From the NCBI GenBank assembly GCA_044432975.1, contig JAWXUC010000004.1, positions 62,001-126,000 on the forward strand: 64,000 nucleotides of DNA, written 5' to 3'. A program made the position numbers and the translations under genes. Source of the DNA: JAWXUC01 sp044432975 (lineage in GTDB: Bacteria > Pseudomonadota > Alphaproteobacteria > RF32 > CAG-239). The notes beneath the pieces are model-generated. The model worked only from the letters and a program-made list of their open reading frames with translations, did not search any database and was not told where the DNA came from. Positions 40,909 through 48,833 of this stretch are shown piece after piece. How positions within the stretch are numbered: position 1 is the stretch's first letter; each line of letters starts with the position of its first letter.

Positions 40909-42221
40909 CACAGATAAGGCAAAAGCTAAGATGTGCGATTTATACAAGGAAATCTAGTGATGAAGGTCTTTCAATGGATTTTAATACTCTTGATGCTCAA
41001 AGAGAGGCTGCCGAAAGTTATATCCTAAGCCAAAAACACGAAGGCTGGACTATCATCCCAACAATTTATGAAGATGGTGGTTTTAGCGGTGGCAATATGA
41101 AAAGACCTGGTTTTCAAAAATTATTATCTGATGTTGAGCGAGGCTTTGTAGATATGATTGTGGTTTACAAAATCGACCGCTTGACTAGGAGTCTTACTGA
41201 CTTTTCAAAAATGATAGAAATATTTGAAAAGCACAATGTTTCATTTGTTTCGGTTACACAACAATTTAACACCTCAACTTCTATGGGTAGATTAACATTG
41301 AATATGCTATTATCCTTTGCTCAGTTTGAAAGAGAGGTGGGCTCGGAGCGTGTTAGAGATAAAATTGCGGCATCCAAGAAAAAAGGAATGTTTATGGGCG
41401 GATTACCTTCTTTGGGTTATAATATCAACAACAGACAATTAGTGATTAATAAAAACGAGGCCAAGTTAGTAAAGCTCATTTATGATTATTATATCAAAAC
41501 TCACTCTTATAGAAAAACTGCAGATTACATTAACGCCAGCGGTTATACTACAAAAAAATGGACCAGCAAATCAGGAAAGCTTCATGGTGGCAAACCATTT
41601 GACTTTTCAAACATCTATAGAATACTAAATAATGTCGTATATATCGGCAAAATTACTCACAAAGACCAAGAATATGATGGCTTGCACCAACCTATCATTT
41701 CTCAAGATATTTGGGACAAAGTGCAAGAAATAAAAAAAATTCCACCTCAAAAAAGAACTTTGGCCATGGACGGCAAAATATTACCAATGTTAAGAGGAAA
41801 AATATTTTGTGGATGCTGCAGAATGCCAATGACGACAACAACAACCAAGAAAAAGAATATTTTATATACATATTATGTTTCTACCAATGTTTTTAAGAAT
41901 GGTTATGAGAAGTGTGAGCTTGGCTCTATTCCTGCAAATAAGATTGAAGGCTTGGTTGTGGGAAAGATAAAAGAGCTACTAAAAGCCCCAGAGGTCTTCT
42001 TTCAAGCATATAAAGAGGTAAAGTTATTAAATAAAAATATAGACGAGAAGTTATTTTATAATAGACTTAAAAGAATGGATGATATTTGGGATTATTTACA
42101 ACCTGCAGAAATTAATCAGATTATTCAAGCAATGTTAGAAAAGGTCATCATATATGACAACCGAATAGAAATAAGAGTTAATGTTAAAGGAATTCACAGC
42201 AAATTAAAGGAGTTCAAATAA
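40905..42221 (+). CDS. Large serine recombinase (prophage integrase)
   Basis: The 438-residue protein has an N-terminal resolvase domain with AIYTRKSSDEGLSMDFNTLD (catalytic Ser17 in the Y-x-R-x-S motif), then IVYKIDRLTRSLTDF. A recombinase domain follows (GYNINNRQLVINKNEAKLVKL and DYINASGYTTKKWTS). A zinc-ribbon is present (GKIFCGCCRMPMTTTTTKKK ... YEKCELGSIPANKIE), then a C-terminal coil. It should catalyse prophage integration and, with a directionality factor, excision. Its partners lie on both sides, DUF2924 upstream and a small HTH-like protein downstream. Confidence 0.95.
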   Translation: MTQIRQKLRCAIYTRKSSDEGLSMDFNTLDAQREAAESYILSQKHEGWTIIPTIYEDGGFSGGNMKRPGFQKLLSDVERGFVDMIVVYKIDRLTRSLTDFSKMIEIFEKHNVSFVSVTQQFNTSTSMGRLTLNMLLSFAQFEREVGSERVRDKIAASKKKGMFMGGLPSLGYNINNRQLVINKNEAKLVKLIYDYYIKTHSYRKTADYINASGYTTKKWTSKSGKLHGGKPFDFSNIYRILNNVVYIGKITHKDQEYDGLHQPIISQDIWDKVQEIKKIPPQKRTLAMDGKILPMLRGKIFCGCCRMPMTTTTTKKKNILYTYYVSTNVFKNGYEKCELGSIPANKIEGLVVGKIKELLKAPEVFFQAYKEVKLLNKNIDEKLFYNRLKRMDDIWDYLQPAEINQIIQAMLEKVIIYDNRIEIRVNVKGIHSKLKEFK

Positions 42222-42622
42222 TGCTAGGATATTTTGATGAAAAAAACAAAGATATTTTAATTATTGAGGTTGCAGGCTCATTTAGACGAGGAATCAACGG
42301 AAAATCCCTTGTAGATACTCATAATATAAAAGTTGAAAATAAAGAAGTTCTAAAAAACAATCTTTTATCTTATTTGAAAAAAGCTATTGATTGGCAAAAA
42401 GAACTCGAGTTAAACAAAATCTCAATAGCTGAGCTATCAAAAAGAAAAAATATCGATGCAAGCACAATCAGTAGAGTTTTGGCTCTAAACTATTTGGCGC
42501 CAGACATTATTGAAAACATCATCCTTGGCAACTATCCTGCAACACTCTCTGCTAGAGAGCTTATCCATAATGCCATTCCTTATGACTGGGAATTACAAAG
42601 AAGTATATATGGATTCAAATAA
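42221..42622 (+). CDS. Recombinase-associated HTH-like protein
   Basis: The 133-residue product overlaps the recombinase stop by one base. Residues ~65-110 (ISIAELSKRKNIDASTISRVLALNYLAPDIIENIIL) match a helix-turn-helix segment often found at the C-terminus of larger recombinases in this group ('VSRLLRLAFLAPDIVEAIL'). Here it is a separate gene, so the recombinase appears split or the module is a partner. It is a candidate recombination directionality or accessory factor; that is inference. Confidence 0.7.
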   Translation: MLGYFDEKNKDILIIEVAGSFRRGINGKSLVDTHNIKVENKEVLKNNLLSYLKKAIDWQKELELNKISIAELSKRKNIDASTISRVLALNYLAPDIIENIILGNYPATLSARELIHNAIPYDWELQRSIYGFK

Positions 42623-42715
42623 AGTAACCACAAGTTTTAGTAAATCCGTTTTGTATAGACGCAAATAAAAGCACCTTATATCCTTTTGTTTTAATTTAAC
42701 AAAAGGATATAAAAC

Positions 42716-43213
42716 ATGAATTATAAAGGAATTAATTCAGATGCTGTTTCTACAGCATCTTTTTTTGCATATAAATTAACCTTAACAAACAAATTTCAAT
42801 ATCATGAAAGAGAGGATATTAAACAAGAGCTAATTCTTGATTATTTGATAAAATGTCAAAAATACAACCCAAGCAAAGGAGAGATGAAAACCTTTGTGAA
42901 TGCAATAATGGTAAATAAAGCCAAGGATTTATTAAGAGAAAGAAGACATAAAATCATTGAAGTCATTCTAGATTCTGATGATAAAATTTGTGAAAATTCT
43001 ATTATGCAAGATAATAATGCGATTATAACGGTTGAAAATAATTGCGATGTAAAAAAAATAATGAGCTTTCTGTCCGCCAAGGAGAAAGCTCTTTGTTTAT
43101 CTATCATAGAGGGTTTAAGTATTAGTCAAGCTATTAAAAAATGTGGCGTTGGCAAATCAACATATTATGCCATGCTAAATAAAATCAAAATAATTTTAAA
43201 AAACTTGGACTGA
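42716..43213 (+). CDS. Sigma-70-like factor of the prophage
   Basis: The 165-residue protein has a region-2-like segment (EDIKQELILDYLIKCQKYNP, then MKTFVNAIMVNKAKDLLRER) and a region-4-like helix-turn-helix (LSAKEKALCLSIIEGLSISQ and KKCGVGKSTYYAML). The size is that of an ECF-type sigma or a late-gene regulator. AAAAGGATATAAAACATG precedes it. The repeated DNA blocks at 40281 and 43199 are possible targets. Its stop lies within one of those blocks. Sigma activity is predicted, not proven. Confidence 0.65.
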   Translation: MNYKGINSDAVSTASFFAYKLTLTNKFQYHEREDIKQELILDYLIKCQKYNPSKGEMKTFVNAIMVNKAKDLLRERRHKIIEVILDSDDKICENSIMQDNNAIITVENNCDVKKIMSFLSAKEKALCLSIIEGLSISQAIKKCGVGKSTYYAMLNKIKIILKNLD

Positions 43214-43246
43214 TTTTAATTTTCTTGCGTAGTTCCTTATGTAAAC
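43199..43246 (+). promoter_or_regulatory. Prophage repeat B, overlapping the end of the sigma-like gene
   Basis: Second copy of the block at 40281-40328. It begins inside the last codons of the sigma-like gene (AACTTGGACTGA) and runs into the gap before the 65-residue gene. Confidence 0.5.
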
Positions 43247-43271
43247 ATAATTTTAGAAAAGGAACAAATTT

Positions 43272-43469
43272 ATGAAAAGAAACAGACAGCCTTTATTTAT
43301 AAGGCTTAGCAAATATACGCTTAAAAGCTTATTAAATAAATCAGATAGGACATTAACAAAGTTTGAAGCAATCTTATCTGAAGAAGCCAGAAGAGCCTCT
43401 CTAGCCCATAAGTGGGTGCAAGGTGTAATTCGTCTTAAAAAAGCTATGGAGGGCGATGAGAATGAGTAA
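43272..43469 (+). CDS. Small basic prophage protein, 65 residues
   Basis: The product MKRNRQPLFIRLSKYTLKSL... is basic and helical and ends with an acidic tail (MEGDENE). No family recognised. AGAAAAGGAAC lies upstream, and its end overlaps the next gene (ATG 43462) by 8 bases. Likely an early DNA-interacting protein; low certainty. Confidence 0.6.
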   Translation: MKRNRQPLFIRLSKYTLKSLLNKSDRTLTKFEAILSEEARRASLAHKWVQGVIRLKKAMEGDENE

Positions 43470-44205
43470 CATCGGTTGGATTAAACTTCATCGTAAGATA
43501 TTAACTTGGGAGCTCTATAGAGATGCAAATGCTTTTAGAGTTTATATGCATTTTCTACTGAATGCTTATTATGAAAAGACAAAATGGGGGCAGCATGAAT
43601 TTGAGCCAGGTGATTATAGTTTTACATATGATGCTCTTGCAGGAAGTTTGGGATTAACAGTTAGGCAAATACGTCTTGCTATTGAGAAGTTAAAAAAAAG
43701 TCAAAACATTGTCAGCAAAATGTCAGGAAGATTTCAGGTCATAAGCATTGTAAAATATAATCTTTTTAAGGATATTGAAAATACTAACGTCAGCGAAATG
43801 TCAAGTTCATGTCAAAAAAATGTTAGCAAAGTGTCAACTTTAAAAGAAGATAATAATATAATAAATAATAATTTAAAAAATAATAACTCTAACGAGTTAT
43901 TACAAAAAGATCGAGGTTCACGACTTGATGTCAATTTGAAATTATCCCCTCAGTGGCGTGAATATGCTGTTTCTCGTGGCTTAAACGACCCAGACACCGA
44001 GTTTGAGAGATTCAAGAATTATTGGACATCTCCTAATGCCAAAAAGCCTATGAAAAAAGATTGGCTGGCAACTTGGCGCAATTGGGTTTTGAAAATATCA
44101 CACACGCCAAGAAACTCTTTTGCTGATTATCGTTCAAACGAAAATAATCCTTATGATGGAATGACCACCGAAGAAATCTTAGCAGCAAAGGGGATAATCC
44201 TATGA
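43462..44205 (+). CDS. Replisome-organiser-like prophage protein
   Basis: The 247-residue protein has an N-terminal winged-helix typical of phage replication initiators (GWIKLHRKILTWELYRDANA, then DYSFTYDALAGSLGLTVRQI). A low-complexity Asn/Ser linker (NNIINNNLKNNNSNELL) follows, then a C-terminal DnaT-like domain (FERFKNYWTSPNAKKPMKKD and WLATWRNWV). Such proteins bind the phage origin and recruit helicase. GGAGGGC supports ATG 43462 rather than 43456. It overlaps the next gene by 4 bases. Confidence 0.8.
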   Translation: MSNIGWIKLHRKILTWELYRDANAFRVYMHFLLNAYYEKTKWGQHEFEPGDYSFTYDALAGSLGLTVRQIRLAIEKLKKSQNIVSKMSGRFQVISIVKYNLFKDIENTNVSEMSSSCQKNVSKVSTLKEDNNIINNNLKNNNSNELLQKDRGSRLDVNLKLSPQWREYAVSRGLNDPDTEFERFKNYWTSPNAKKPMKKDWLATWRNWVLKISHTPRNSFADYRSNENNPYDGMTTEEILAAKGIIL

Positions 44206-44795
44206 GTATTGTTTCTTACCTTGACAACAAGCAAAAAGTTATGCGTAACCTTATTGACATTCTGATTGATTTTTATGGGCAACCACAATGGTTAATCAAA
44301 CCAAAGAAAGGTCAAAGCTCAGAAGAAATCATGAAGCAATGGATAGCAACGTATGGTGATTATTGTGCTGAAGATCTAAGCAAAGCTGCCTACAGTCTTT
44401 TTAAGTGGCACAAATTAAAAACATTTCCAACAATGTCCCACGTCAACATGGCACTTGGGAGCTCTGAAAAAGAGCAACAAAAGGCTGCGTTAAAGCAATA
44501 TCATCATACTTGTAAGGAAGTGGAGTTATGGAGGGCGGATATGAAGCTCGGCAAGAGGTTCTTTACGATGCCGCATTATCGCAGAAGTGTCAACTATATC
44601 CTTGATTTCATGTTATTAGAACAAATTGGCCAATATGATTATTATGCAATTGAAGAAAGTTGCAAAGATAAAAAAACTCAAGAGATTGATATGCCCTTAT
44701 TAAGAGGGAAAAAGTGCCGCCGGGCCGAGGAATTGGGGTTGTTTGAAATGTATATGGATAGCCTTTTGTTAAAATCTTATCAAGGAGAATTGTGA
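44202..44795 (+). CDS. Prophage protein of unknown function, replication block
   Basis: The 197-residue protein is not recognised. It is helical, with a tryptophan-rich N-terminal half (QPQWLIKPKKGQSSEEIMKQ) and a basic middle (YHHTCKEVELWRADMKLGKR). By position after a replisome-organiser-like gene it may be a helicase loader or primosome component, but no P-loop is visible, so it would not be a DnaC-type ATPase. It overlaps its neighbours on both sides. Confidence 0.6.
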   Translation: MSIVSYLDNKQKVMRNLIDILIDFYGQPQWLIKPKKGQSSEEIMKQWIATYGDYCAEDLSKAAYSLFKWHKLKTFPTMSHVNMALGSSEKEQQKAALKQYHHTCKEVELWRADMKLGKRFFTMPHYRRSVNYILDFMLLEQIGQYDYYAIEESCKDKKTQEIDMPLLRGKKCRRAEELGLFEMYMDSLLLKSYQGEL

Positions 44796-45175
44796 TGGAA
44801 TATTTAAGCGTAACAGATATTAAATTTAGCCTTGAGACGGCGGTTTATGTTGATAAATTGCTTCCTCGTGTAGGCGTGGCAAGATATAAAACCTGTATGC
44901 CAGAAATAGTGTATACGCCTCAAGAGGTGGCTTGTATGGAGCGCCGCCCCCTCAAACTCACCCCAACCCAAGAGCAAGTGAGTATTTGGGAAATGGTCAA
45001 TTTTGAGTGGTTGCCTCTTTTAGAGCATAATGAGCGAATCTTGCTTTGGAAGCGTGCCAGCTTTATTCCATGGAAATTGTTATGCCGAGAGTTCGGATTA
45101 TCCCGTGCAACCTTGGCAAAAAGTTATAATACAGCTCTTGTTAAAATATTTATTTATGAAAAAACAAAGAAATAA
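44795..45175 (+). CDS. DUF6362-like prophage protein
   Basis: The 126-residue product has the DUF6362 C-terminal pattern: WEMVNFEWLPLLEHNERILLW, then KRASFIPWKLLCREFGLSRATLAKSY, which looks like a sigma region 4-type helix-turn-helix. These proteins lie early in alphaproteobacterial prophages and may control later genes. The ATG at 44795 overlaps the previous stop; AAGGAG lies before it. Confidence 0.7.
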   Translation: MEYLSVTDIKFSLETAVYVDKLLPRVGVARYKTCMPEIVYTPQEVACMERRPLKLTPTQEQVSIWEMVNFEWLPLLEHNERILLWKRASFIPWKLLCREFGLSRATLAKSYNTALVKIFIYEKTKK

Positions 45176-45195
45176 ATGTATAGACATATTTGTGG

Positions 45196-45224
45196 TTTAC
45201 AAATTTGCAAAAAACTTCTATAAA
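45196..45224 (+). promoter_or_regulatory. Sigma70-type promoter upstream of phage metK
   Basis: TTTACA at 45196-45201 and TATAAA at 45219-45224 are separated by exactly 17 bases. Transcription would start near 45232, about 100 bases before metK. Confidence 0.6.
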
Positions 45225-45287
45225 TTTTGATATGCTTGTTAGAAGTTTCATAAGTTTCTCAAAAGCATAAAATTGTTGTTGGTGAGG

Positions 45288-45313
45288 CCGTCAGTGAAAA
45301 CTGACGGTTTTTT
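45288..45313 (+). terminator. Hairpin terminator or attenuator in the metK leader
   Basis: CCGTCAG pairs with CTGACGG around TGAAAA and six T follow. It lies between the promoter at 45196 and metK at 45333, so it may attenuate metK transcription instead of ending the upstream operon. Confidence 0.65.
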
Positions 45314-45332
45314 ATTATTCAAAGGAAAAAAT

Positions 45333-46340
45333 ATGAAGAAAACAGCGGAGTATGTCTCAATCGGGCATCCTGATAAAATCGCAGATTTCATATCTTCTAA
45401 AATTCTCGATTATTTAATTGAACGAGATGAAGATGTTAAATATGCAGTCGAAGTAATGATAAAAGATAACGCCGTCGTGCTTGGTGGCGAGATCAAAACC
45501 TTTGTCAATCTTAATGACGATGTGTTGTTTGATTTGGTTATTAATGCTCTGGAACGCATTGGTTATGATGAGGTTTATTCAAAACGCTGGGGAGATAATG
45601 CTATCAACCCAAGCAAAATCACAATTATCAATTTGATTGGCAAACAATCAAATGAAATCAATCAAGGTGTGAAGCAAGATGGCTGGGGTGACCAAGGCGT
45701 GTTTGTGGGTTATGCTTGTAATGACATTGGCAAGATTAACAAAGAGCTTCGCTTGGCAAGGACTTTGTGTCACACTTTGTATCACAAAGCTTTATGCTCA
45801 AGCAACCTTGGCATTGATATCAAAACTCAAGTAACTCTTGAGAAATATGGCAAGGTCGAGACTGTTGTTGTGGCAATCCCCATGCTTGAAGATGAAGATT
45901 TAACAAAGATAATTGTTGAAGCCCTCGGCGAGACACCAAAACAAATCATTGTTAATGGCACAGGCTCTTACAAAAAGCATTCATCTATTGCAGATTGTGG
46001 AGTAACCGGCAGAAAACTTGCCTGCGACTTTTATTCAACAGCCTGCCCGATTGGTGGCGGAAGTCCTTGGACTAAAGACCCCAGTAAGGCAGACTTAACC
46101 TTAAACATTTATGCCAGACATTTGGCGATGCAACACTTAAAAGACAATGACGAATGCTTTGTTTATCTTTCATCTTGCATTGGCAAGGCCGAGTTGATGA
46201 GTGCGGTTGTTGTAACAAGGGATTGGACTGGTGATGACATCAAAGAGATTGAAATCAAGGAAACTCCTGCTCAAATCATTGCAAAGTTAGGTCTTAAACA
46301 TCCGGTTTATGCTAAACTTTGTATGGTCGGATTGCTTTAA
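45333..46340 (+). CDS. metK: S-adenosylmethionine synthetase, phage version, possibly truncated
   Basis: The 335-residue frame matches MetK: YVSIGHPDKIADFISSKILD (ATP/Met site), EINQGVKQDGWGDQGVFVGY, DCGVTGRKLACDFYSTACPI, and GGGSPWTKDPSKADLT with the phosphate-binding loop. Chromosomal MetK is ~384 residues; here the stop follows KHPVYAKLCMVGLL, where the family continues with a YGHFGR motif. The same frame stays open for 28 more codons after the TAA (to TAG at 46425), so a nonsense mutation is likely. It may raise SAM for the nearby methyltransferases. ATG 45333 follows AAAGGAAAAA. Confidence 0.85.
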   Translation: MKKTAEYVSIGHPDKIADFISSKILDYLIERDEDVKYAVEVMIKDNAVVLGGEIKTFVNLNDDVLFDLVINALERIGYDEVYSKRWGDNAINPSKITIINLIGKQSNEINQGVKQDGWGDQGVFVGYACNDIGKINKELRLARTLCHTLYHKALCSSNLGIDIKTQVTLEKYGKVETVVVAIPMLEDEDLTKIIVEALGETPKQIIVNGTGSYKKHSSIADCGVTGRKLACDFYSTACPIGGGSPWTKDPSKADLTLNIYARHLAMQHLKDNDECFVYLSSCIGKAELMSAVVVTRDWTGDDIKEIEIKETPAQIIAKLGLKHPVYAKLCMVGLL

Positions 46341-46427
46341 GATGGCAGTTTTGCTAGGTTTGAAAGCGAGCGGGTCCTTGCTGGCCTCTTTGTGTATGCG
46401 GGGGCGCAAGCGGCTTTTAAAAACTAG
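46341..46427 (+). other. In-frame continuation of metK beyond its stop
   Basis: Starting directly after the TAA at 46338-46340, 28 sense codons follow in the same frame and read DGSFARFESERVLAGLFVYA..., up to TAG at 46425-46427. GSFAR lies where MetK proteins carry GHFGR. The codon use here is richer in G and C than upstream. Read as a truncated tail or a recent mutation, not as a separate gene. Confidence 0.5.
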
Positions 46428-46504
46428 CGATTGCCTTTTTTTTAAGGCGGTCAGCGGTCAGCAAAAGTTTAGGTTTTCTGCCGTTTTTGCAACATTTTTT
46501 TATT

Positions 46505-46548
46505 AAGGCGGTCAGTTAAGGTGGTCAGTTAGTGACCGCCTTGTTTTT
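46505..46548 (+). terminator. Hairpin upstream of the Mom-like gene
   Basis: AAGGCGGTCA (46505-46514) pairs with TGACCGCCTT (46533-46542), and GTTTTT follows. AAGGCGGTCAG also occurs at 46444-46454 and, as AAGGTGGTCAG, at 46519-46529, so there are three direct copies. Confidence 0.65.
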
Positions 46549-46560
46549 CAAGGAGGTTTT

Positions 46561-47238
46561 ATGAAAAGATTGATATTTTCAAGTGATAATCTTTTTGGTG
46601 ATAAAAAAGTGATTGGCATTACTAATGGGAATTTGACTTTAAGCATCTGCCCTAATGATGAAGCTGATAAAGTTATTAAAAAATTTCATTATTCGCATAA
46701 AACAACTAAAAATCGTTTTTTATCTTTTGCGGTTAATGATGGCAAAGGTTACTTGCAATTAGGTTATGGCATTCGTCCAATGATTAAAGATAGCATTTCT
46801 AAGTATATCAAAAAAGGCAATTATTGCGAATTTGATAGAATGTGGTTATGTGATGAATTACCTAAAAACTCAGAAAGTCAAGTTATTGCGTTGCTCTTGT
46901 CTTTTATCAAACAGACAATGCCAGCGATTAAATTCGTAATAACTTATGCTGATGAGAGTGTCGGCAACTTTGGAACAATCTATAAGGCAAGTAACGCCTT
47001 TTATTTGGGCTTTGTATATGTTGATTTTTATCAATTAGAAAATGGTGAGCGAGTTCATCCAGTTAGTATGTGGCATCGACACAAGACCAGAAAATGGGCA
47101 ACCTTGCAGAAGCTATATCCAAACATCAAGCATATCTGCCGAGCGACTAATAAGCAAAAACAACATAGATTTTTATACATTTTAAACAAACATTTTGCGA
47201 GCCAAGTGTTAAGAGAAACACGCCTGCTGACCAAGTAG
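46561..47238 (+). CDS. Mom-like DNA-modification protein
   Basis: The 225-residue protein resembles the Mom family, the GNAT-type enzymes of phage Mu that change adenine to N6-carbamoylmethyl-adenine and protect DNA from restriction. Visible family segments are ADKVIKKFHYSHKTTKNRFL, FDRMWLCDELPKNSESQVIA, and ITYADESVGNFGTIYKASNA with the Gly-Thr-Ile-Tyr-Lys stretch. The start follows AAGGAGG closely. It lies between metK and a ParB-domain methyltransferase, which makes a modification role plausible. The exact chemistry is unknown; Mom itself is still incompletely understood. Confidence 0.75.
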   Translation: MKRLIFSSDNLFGDKKVIGITNGNLTLSICPNDEADKVIKKFHYSHKTTKNRFLSFAVNDGKGYLQLGYGIRPMIKDSISKYIKKGNYCEFDRMWLCDELPKNSESQVIALLLSFIKQTMPAIKFVITYADESVGNFGTIYKASNAFYLGFVYVDFYQLENGERVHPVSMWHRHKTRKWATLQKLYPNIKHICRATNKQKQHRFLYILNKHFASQVLRETRLLTK

Positions 47239-47286
47239 GAGATATGGGGGCAGTTCCCATGGTTCGCTCCAAAAGGAGCTTTTCAA

Positions 47287-48507
47287 ATGGAATTTACACT
47301 TAACTTTCCAACGGATAAACTTGTGCCTTATGCACGTAATTCAAGAACTCATAGCGATGAGCAAGTGGCTCAAATTATGGCTAGCATAAAAGAGTTTGGT
47401 TTTACTAATCCAATTTTAATTGGTTCTGATGATGTTATCATTGCAGGACATGGAAGATTGCTTGCGGCTCAAAGATTGGGAATGAGTGAAGTTCCAGTTG
47501 TTCGCCTGCCACATTTAAGTGATACCCAACGCAAAGCATTAGTGATTGCAGATAATAAGTTGGCCTTAAATGCAGGCTGGGATGAAAAGCTCCTTGCCCT
47601 AGAAATTGATGAGCTTAAAGGCTTGGACTTTGATTTAGACTTATTGGGTTTTAATATGGATGAATTAAACGAGCTTGAGTTCTTAGGCGAAGAAAAAGAA
47701 GAACCTGGAACAGATGAAAATGCTGTGCCAGAAGCTCCTGCTGAGCTAATTACAAAGAAAGGTGATGTTTGGCAACTTGGCAATCATCGTTTGCTTTGTG
47801 GTGATACAACAATGTATGATGACATAAAAAAACTTATGGCAGATGATGTTGCTGATATGGTTTTTACAGATCCGCCATATAATGTTAACTATGGCGCAAC
47901 CATGAAAGACAGTCTTCGTCATAAAACAAGCGATGTTAATGCTGGTCGTACGATTATGAATGATAATCTTGGAGATGGATTTGCTCAATTCTTAACCGAT
48001 AGCTTATCAAATTTAATGATGTTTAATCGAGGTGCTATTTATGTTTGCATGAGTTCTTCAGAGCTTCATACTTTGCATAACTCTTTTGTTGTTTCTGGTG
48101 GCAAGTGGTCAACATTTATTATTTGGGCAAAAAACACATTTACACTTGGGCGAGCAGATTATCAACGTCAATATGAGCCAATCCTTTATGGCTGGGGTAA
48201 AGACAAACCTCATTATTGGTGTGGAGATAGAAACCAGTCAGATGTTTGGGAATATAACAAGCCTCTTAAAAATGATTTACATCCAACTATGAAGCCAATT
48301 GAATTGGTGGAAAGAGCTATAAACAATAGCTCAAAGGTTGGTGGTATTGTTTTAGATGGCTTTGGTGGCTCTGGCTCTACCTTGATTGCGGCAGAAAAAA
48401 CAGGCAGACATGCAAGGCTTATGGAATTAGATCCAAAATATGTTGATGTAATCATCAAGCGCTTCGAAGAATATTCAGGAAAAAAGGCTGTATTGTTAAA
48501 TAATTAA
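47287..48507 (+). CDS. ParB-domain plus adenine/N4-cytosine DNA methyltransferase
   Basis: The 406-residue fusion has a ParB-like domain (residues ~5-90: NSRTHSDEQVAQIMASIKEF, then AGHGRLLAAQRLGMSEVPVV). From ~165 on it is a methyltransferase with the catalytic DPPYNVNYG at residues 195-203. The C-terminal SAM-binding motif is LDGFGGSGSTLIAAE. The order (DPPY before FxGxG) defines a beta-class permuted methyltransferase. Similar fusions are frequent in alphaproteobacterial prophages, where they act without a restriction partner. AAGGAGC precedes the ATG. The target base (A or C4) cannot be read. Confidence 0.93.
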   Translation: MEFTLNFPTDKLVPYARNSRTHSDEQVAQIMASIKEFGFTNPILIGSDDVIIAGHGRLLAAQRLGMSEVPVVRLPHLSDTQRKALVIADNKLALNAGWDEKLLALEIDELKGLDFDLDLLGFNMDELNELEFLGEEKEEPGTDENAVPEAPAELITKKGDVWQLGNHRLLCGDTTMYDDIKKLMADDVADMVFTDPPYNVNYGATMKDSLRHKTSDVNAGRTIMNDNLGDGFAQFLTDSLSNLMMFNRGAIYVCMSSSELHTLHNSFVVSGGKWSTFIIWAKNTFTLGRADYQRQYEPILYGWGKDKPHYWCGDRNQSDVWEYNKPLKNDLHPTMKPIELVERAINNSSKVGGIVLDGFGGSGSTLIAAEKTGRHARLMELDPKYVDVIIKRFEEYSGKKAVLLNN

Positions 48508-48521
48508 AAATAACTCATTTT

Positions 48522-48579
48522 TATTGCAAAAACAACTGGATATAAATATTTATTCAAGCAATACTGTAGATGTAAACAG
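48522..48579 (+). promoter_or_regulatory. Prophage repeat C, copy 1, before the 74-residue gene
   Basis: A ~58-base block is shared with 50405-50464: TATTGCAAA, then ACTGGATA, and the strictly conserved ATACTGTAGATGTAAA. TTGCAA and a TATTTA (spacer 17) inside it could be -35 and -10 boxes. Confidence 0.5.
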
Positions 48580-48594
48580 ATAAGGAGCATAAAA

Positions 48595-48819
48595 ATGAAA
48601 AAAGCTAAAAAGAACATAATCGATGAGTTAATCAGACACGAAGTTATCAAGTTAGATGAAATTTGCGATGCCTTAGTTGAAACAAAAATCTTAAAAATCA
48701 AAGATTGGAAAGGTTATATATCAGAAAGTGATGTTTTTTGCTGGTTTGAAGAAAACCCAAGCGTTGAGGAAAAAAGAAAAGTTTTAACCGCCCTTGGCTA
48801 TGATGTAAGCAATTTATAA
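48595..48819 (+). CDS. Small prophage protein, 74 residues
   Basis: The product (MKKAKKNIIDELIRHEVIKL, then SDVFCWFEENPSVEEKRKVL) is helical, half basic and half acidic. Family not recognised. AAGGAG precedes it and the end overlaps the frame of the next gene. Repeat C upstream suggests its own promoter. Confidence 0.6.
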   Translation: MKKAKKNIIDELIRHEVIKLDEICDALVETKILKIKDWKGYISESDVFCWFEENPSVEEKRKVLTALGYDVSNL

Positions 48820-48833
48820 TGGGAGAAAAAACA

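Noticed and set aside
46309..46506. Frame overlapping the end of metK and the following gap
   Set aside because: It has no ribosome site, and its sequence is better explained as the out-of-frame reading of the metK continuation.
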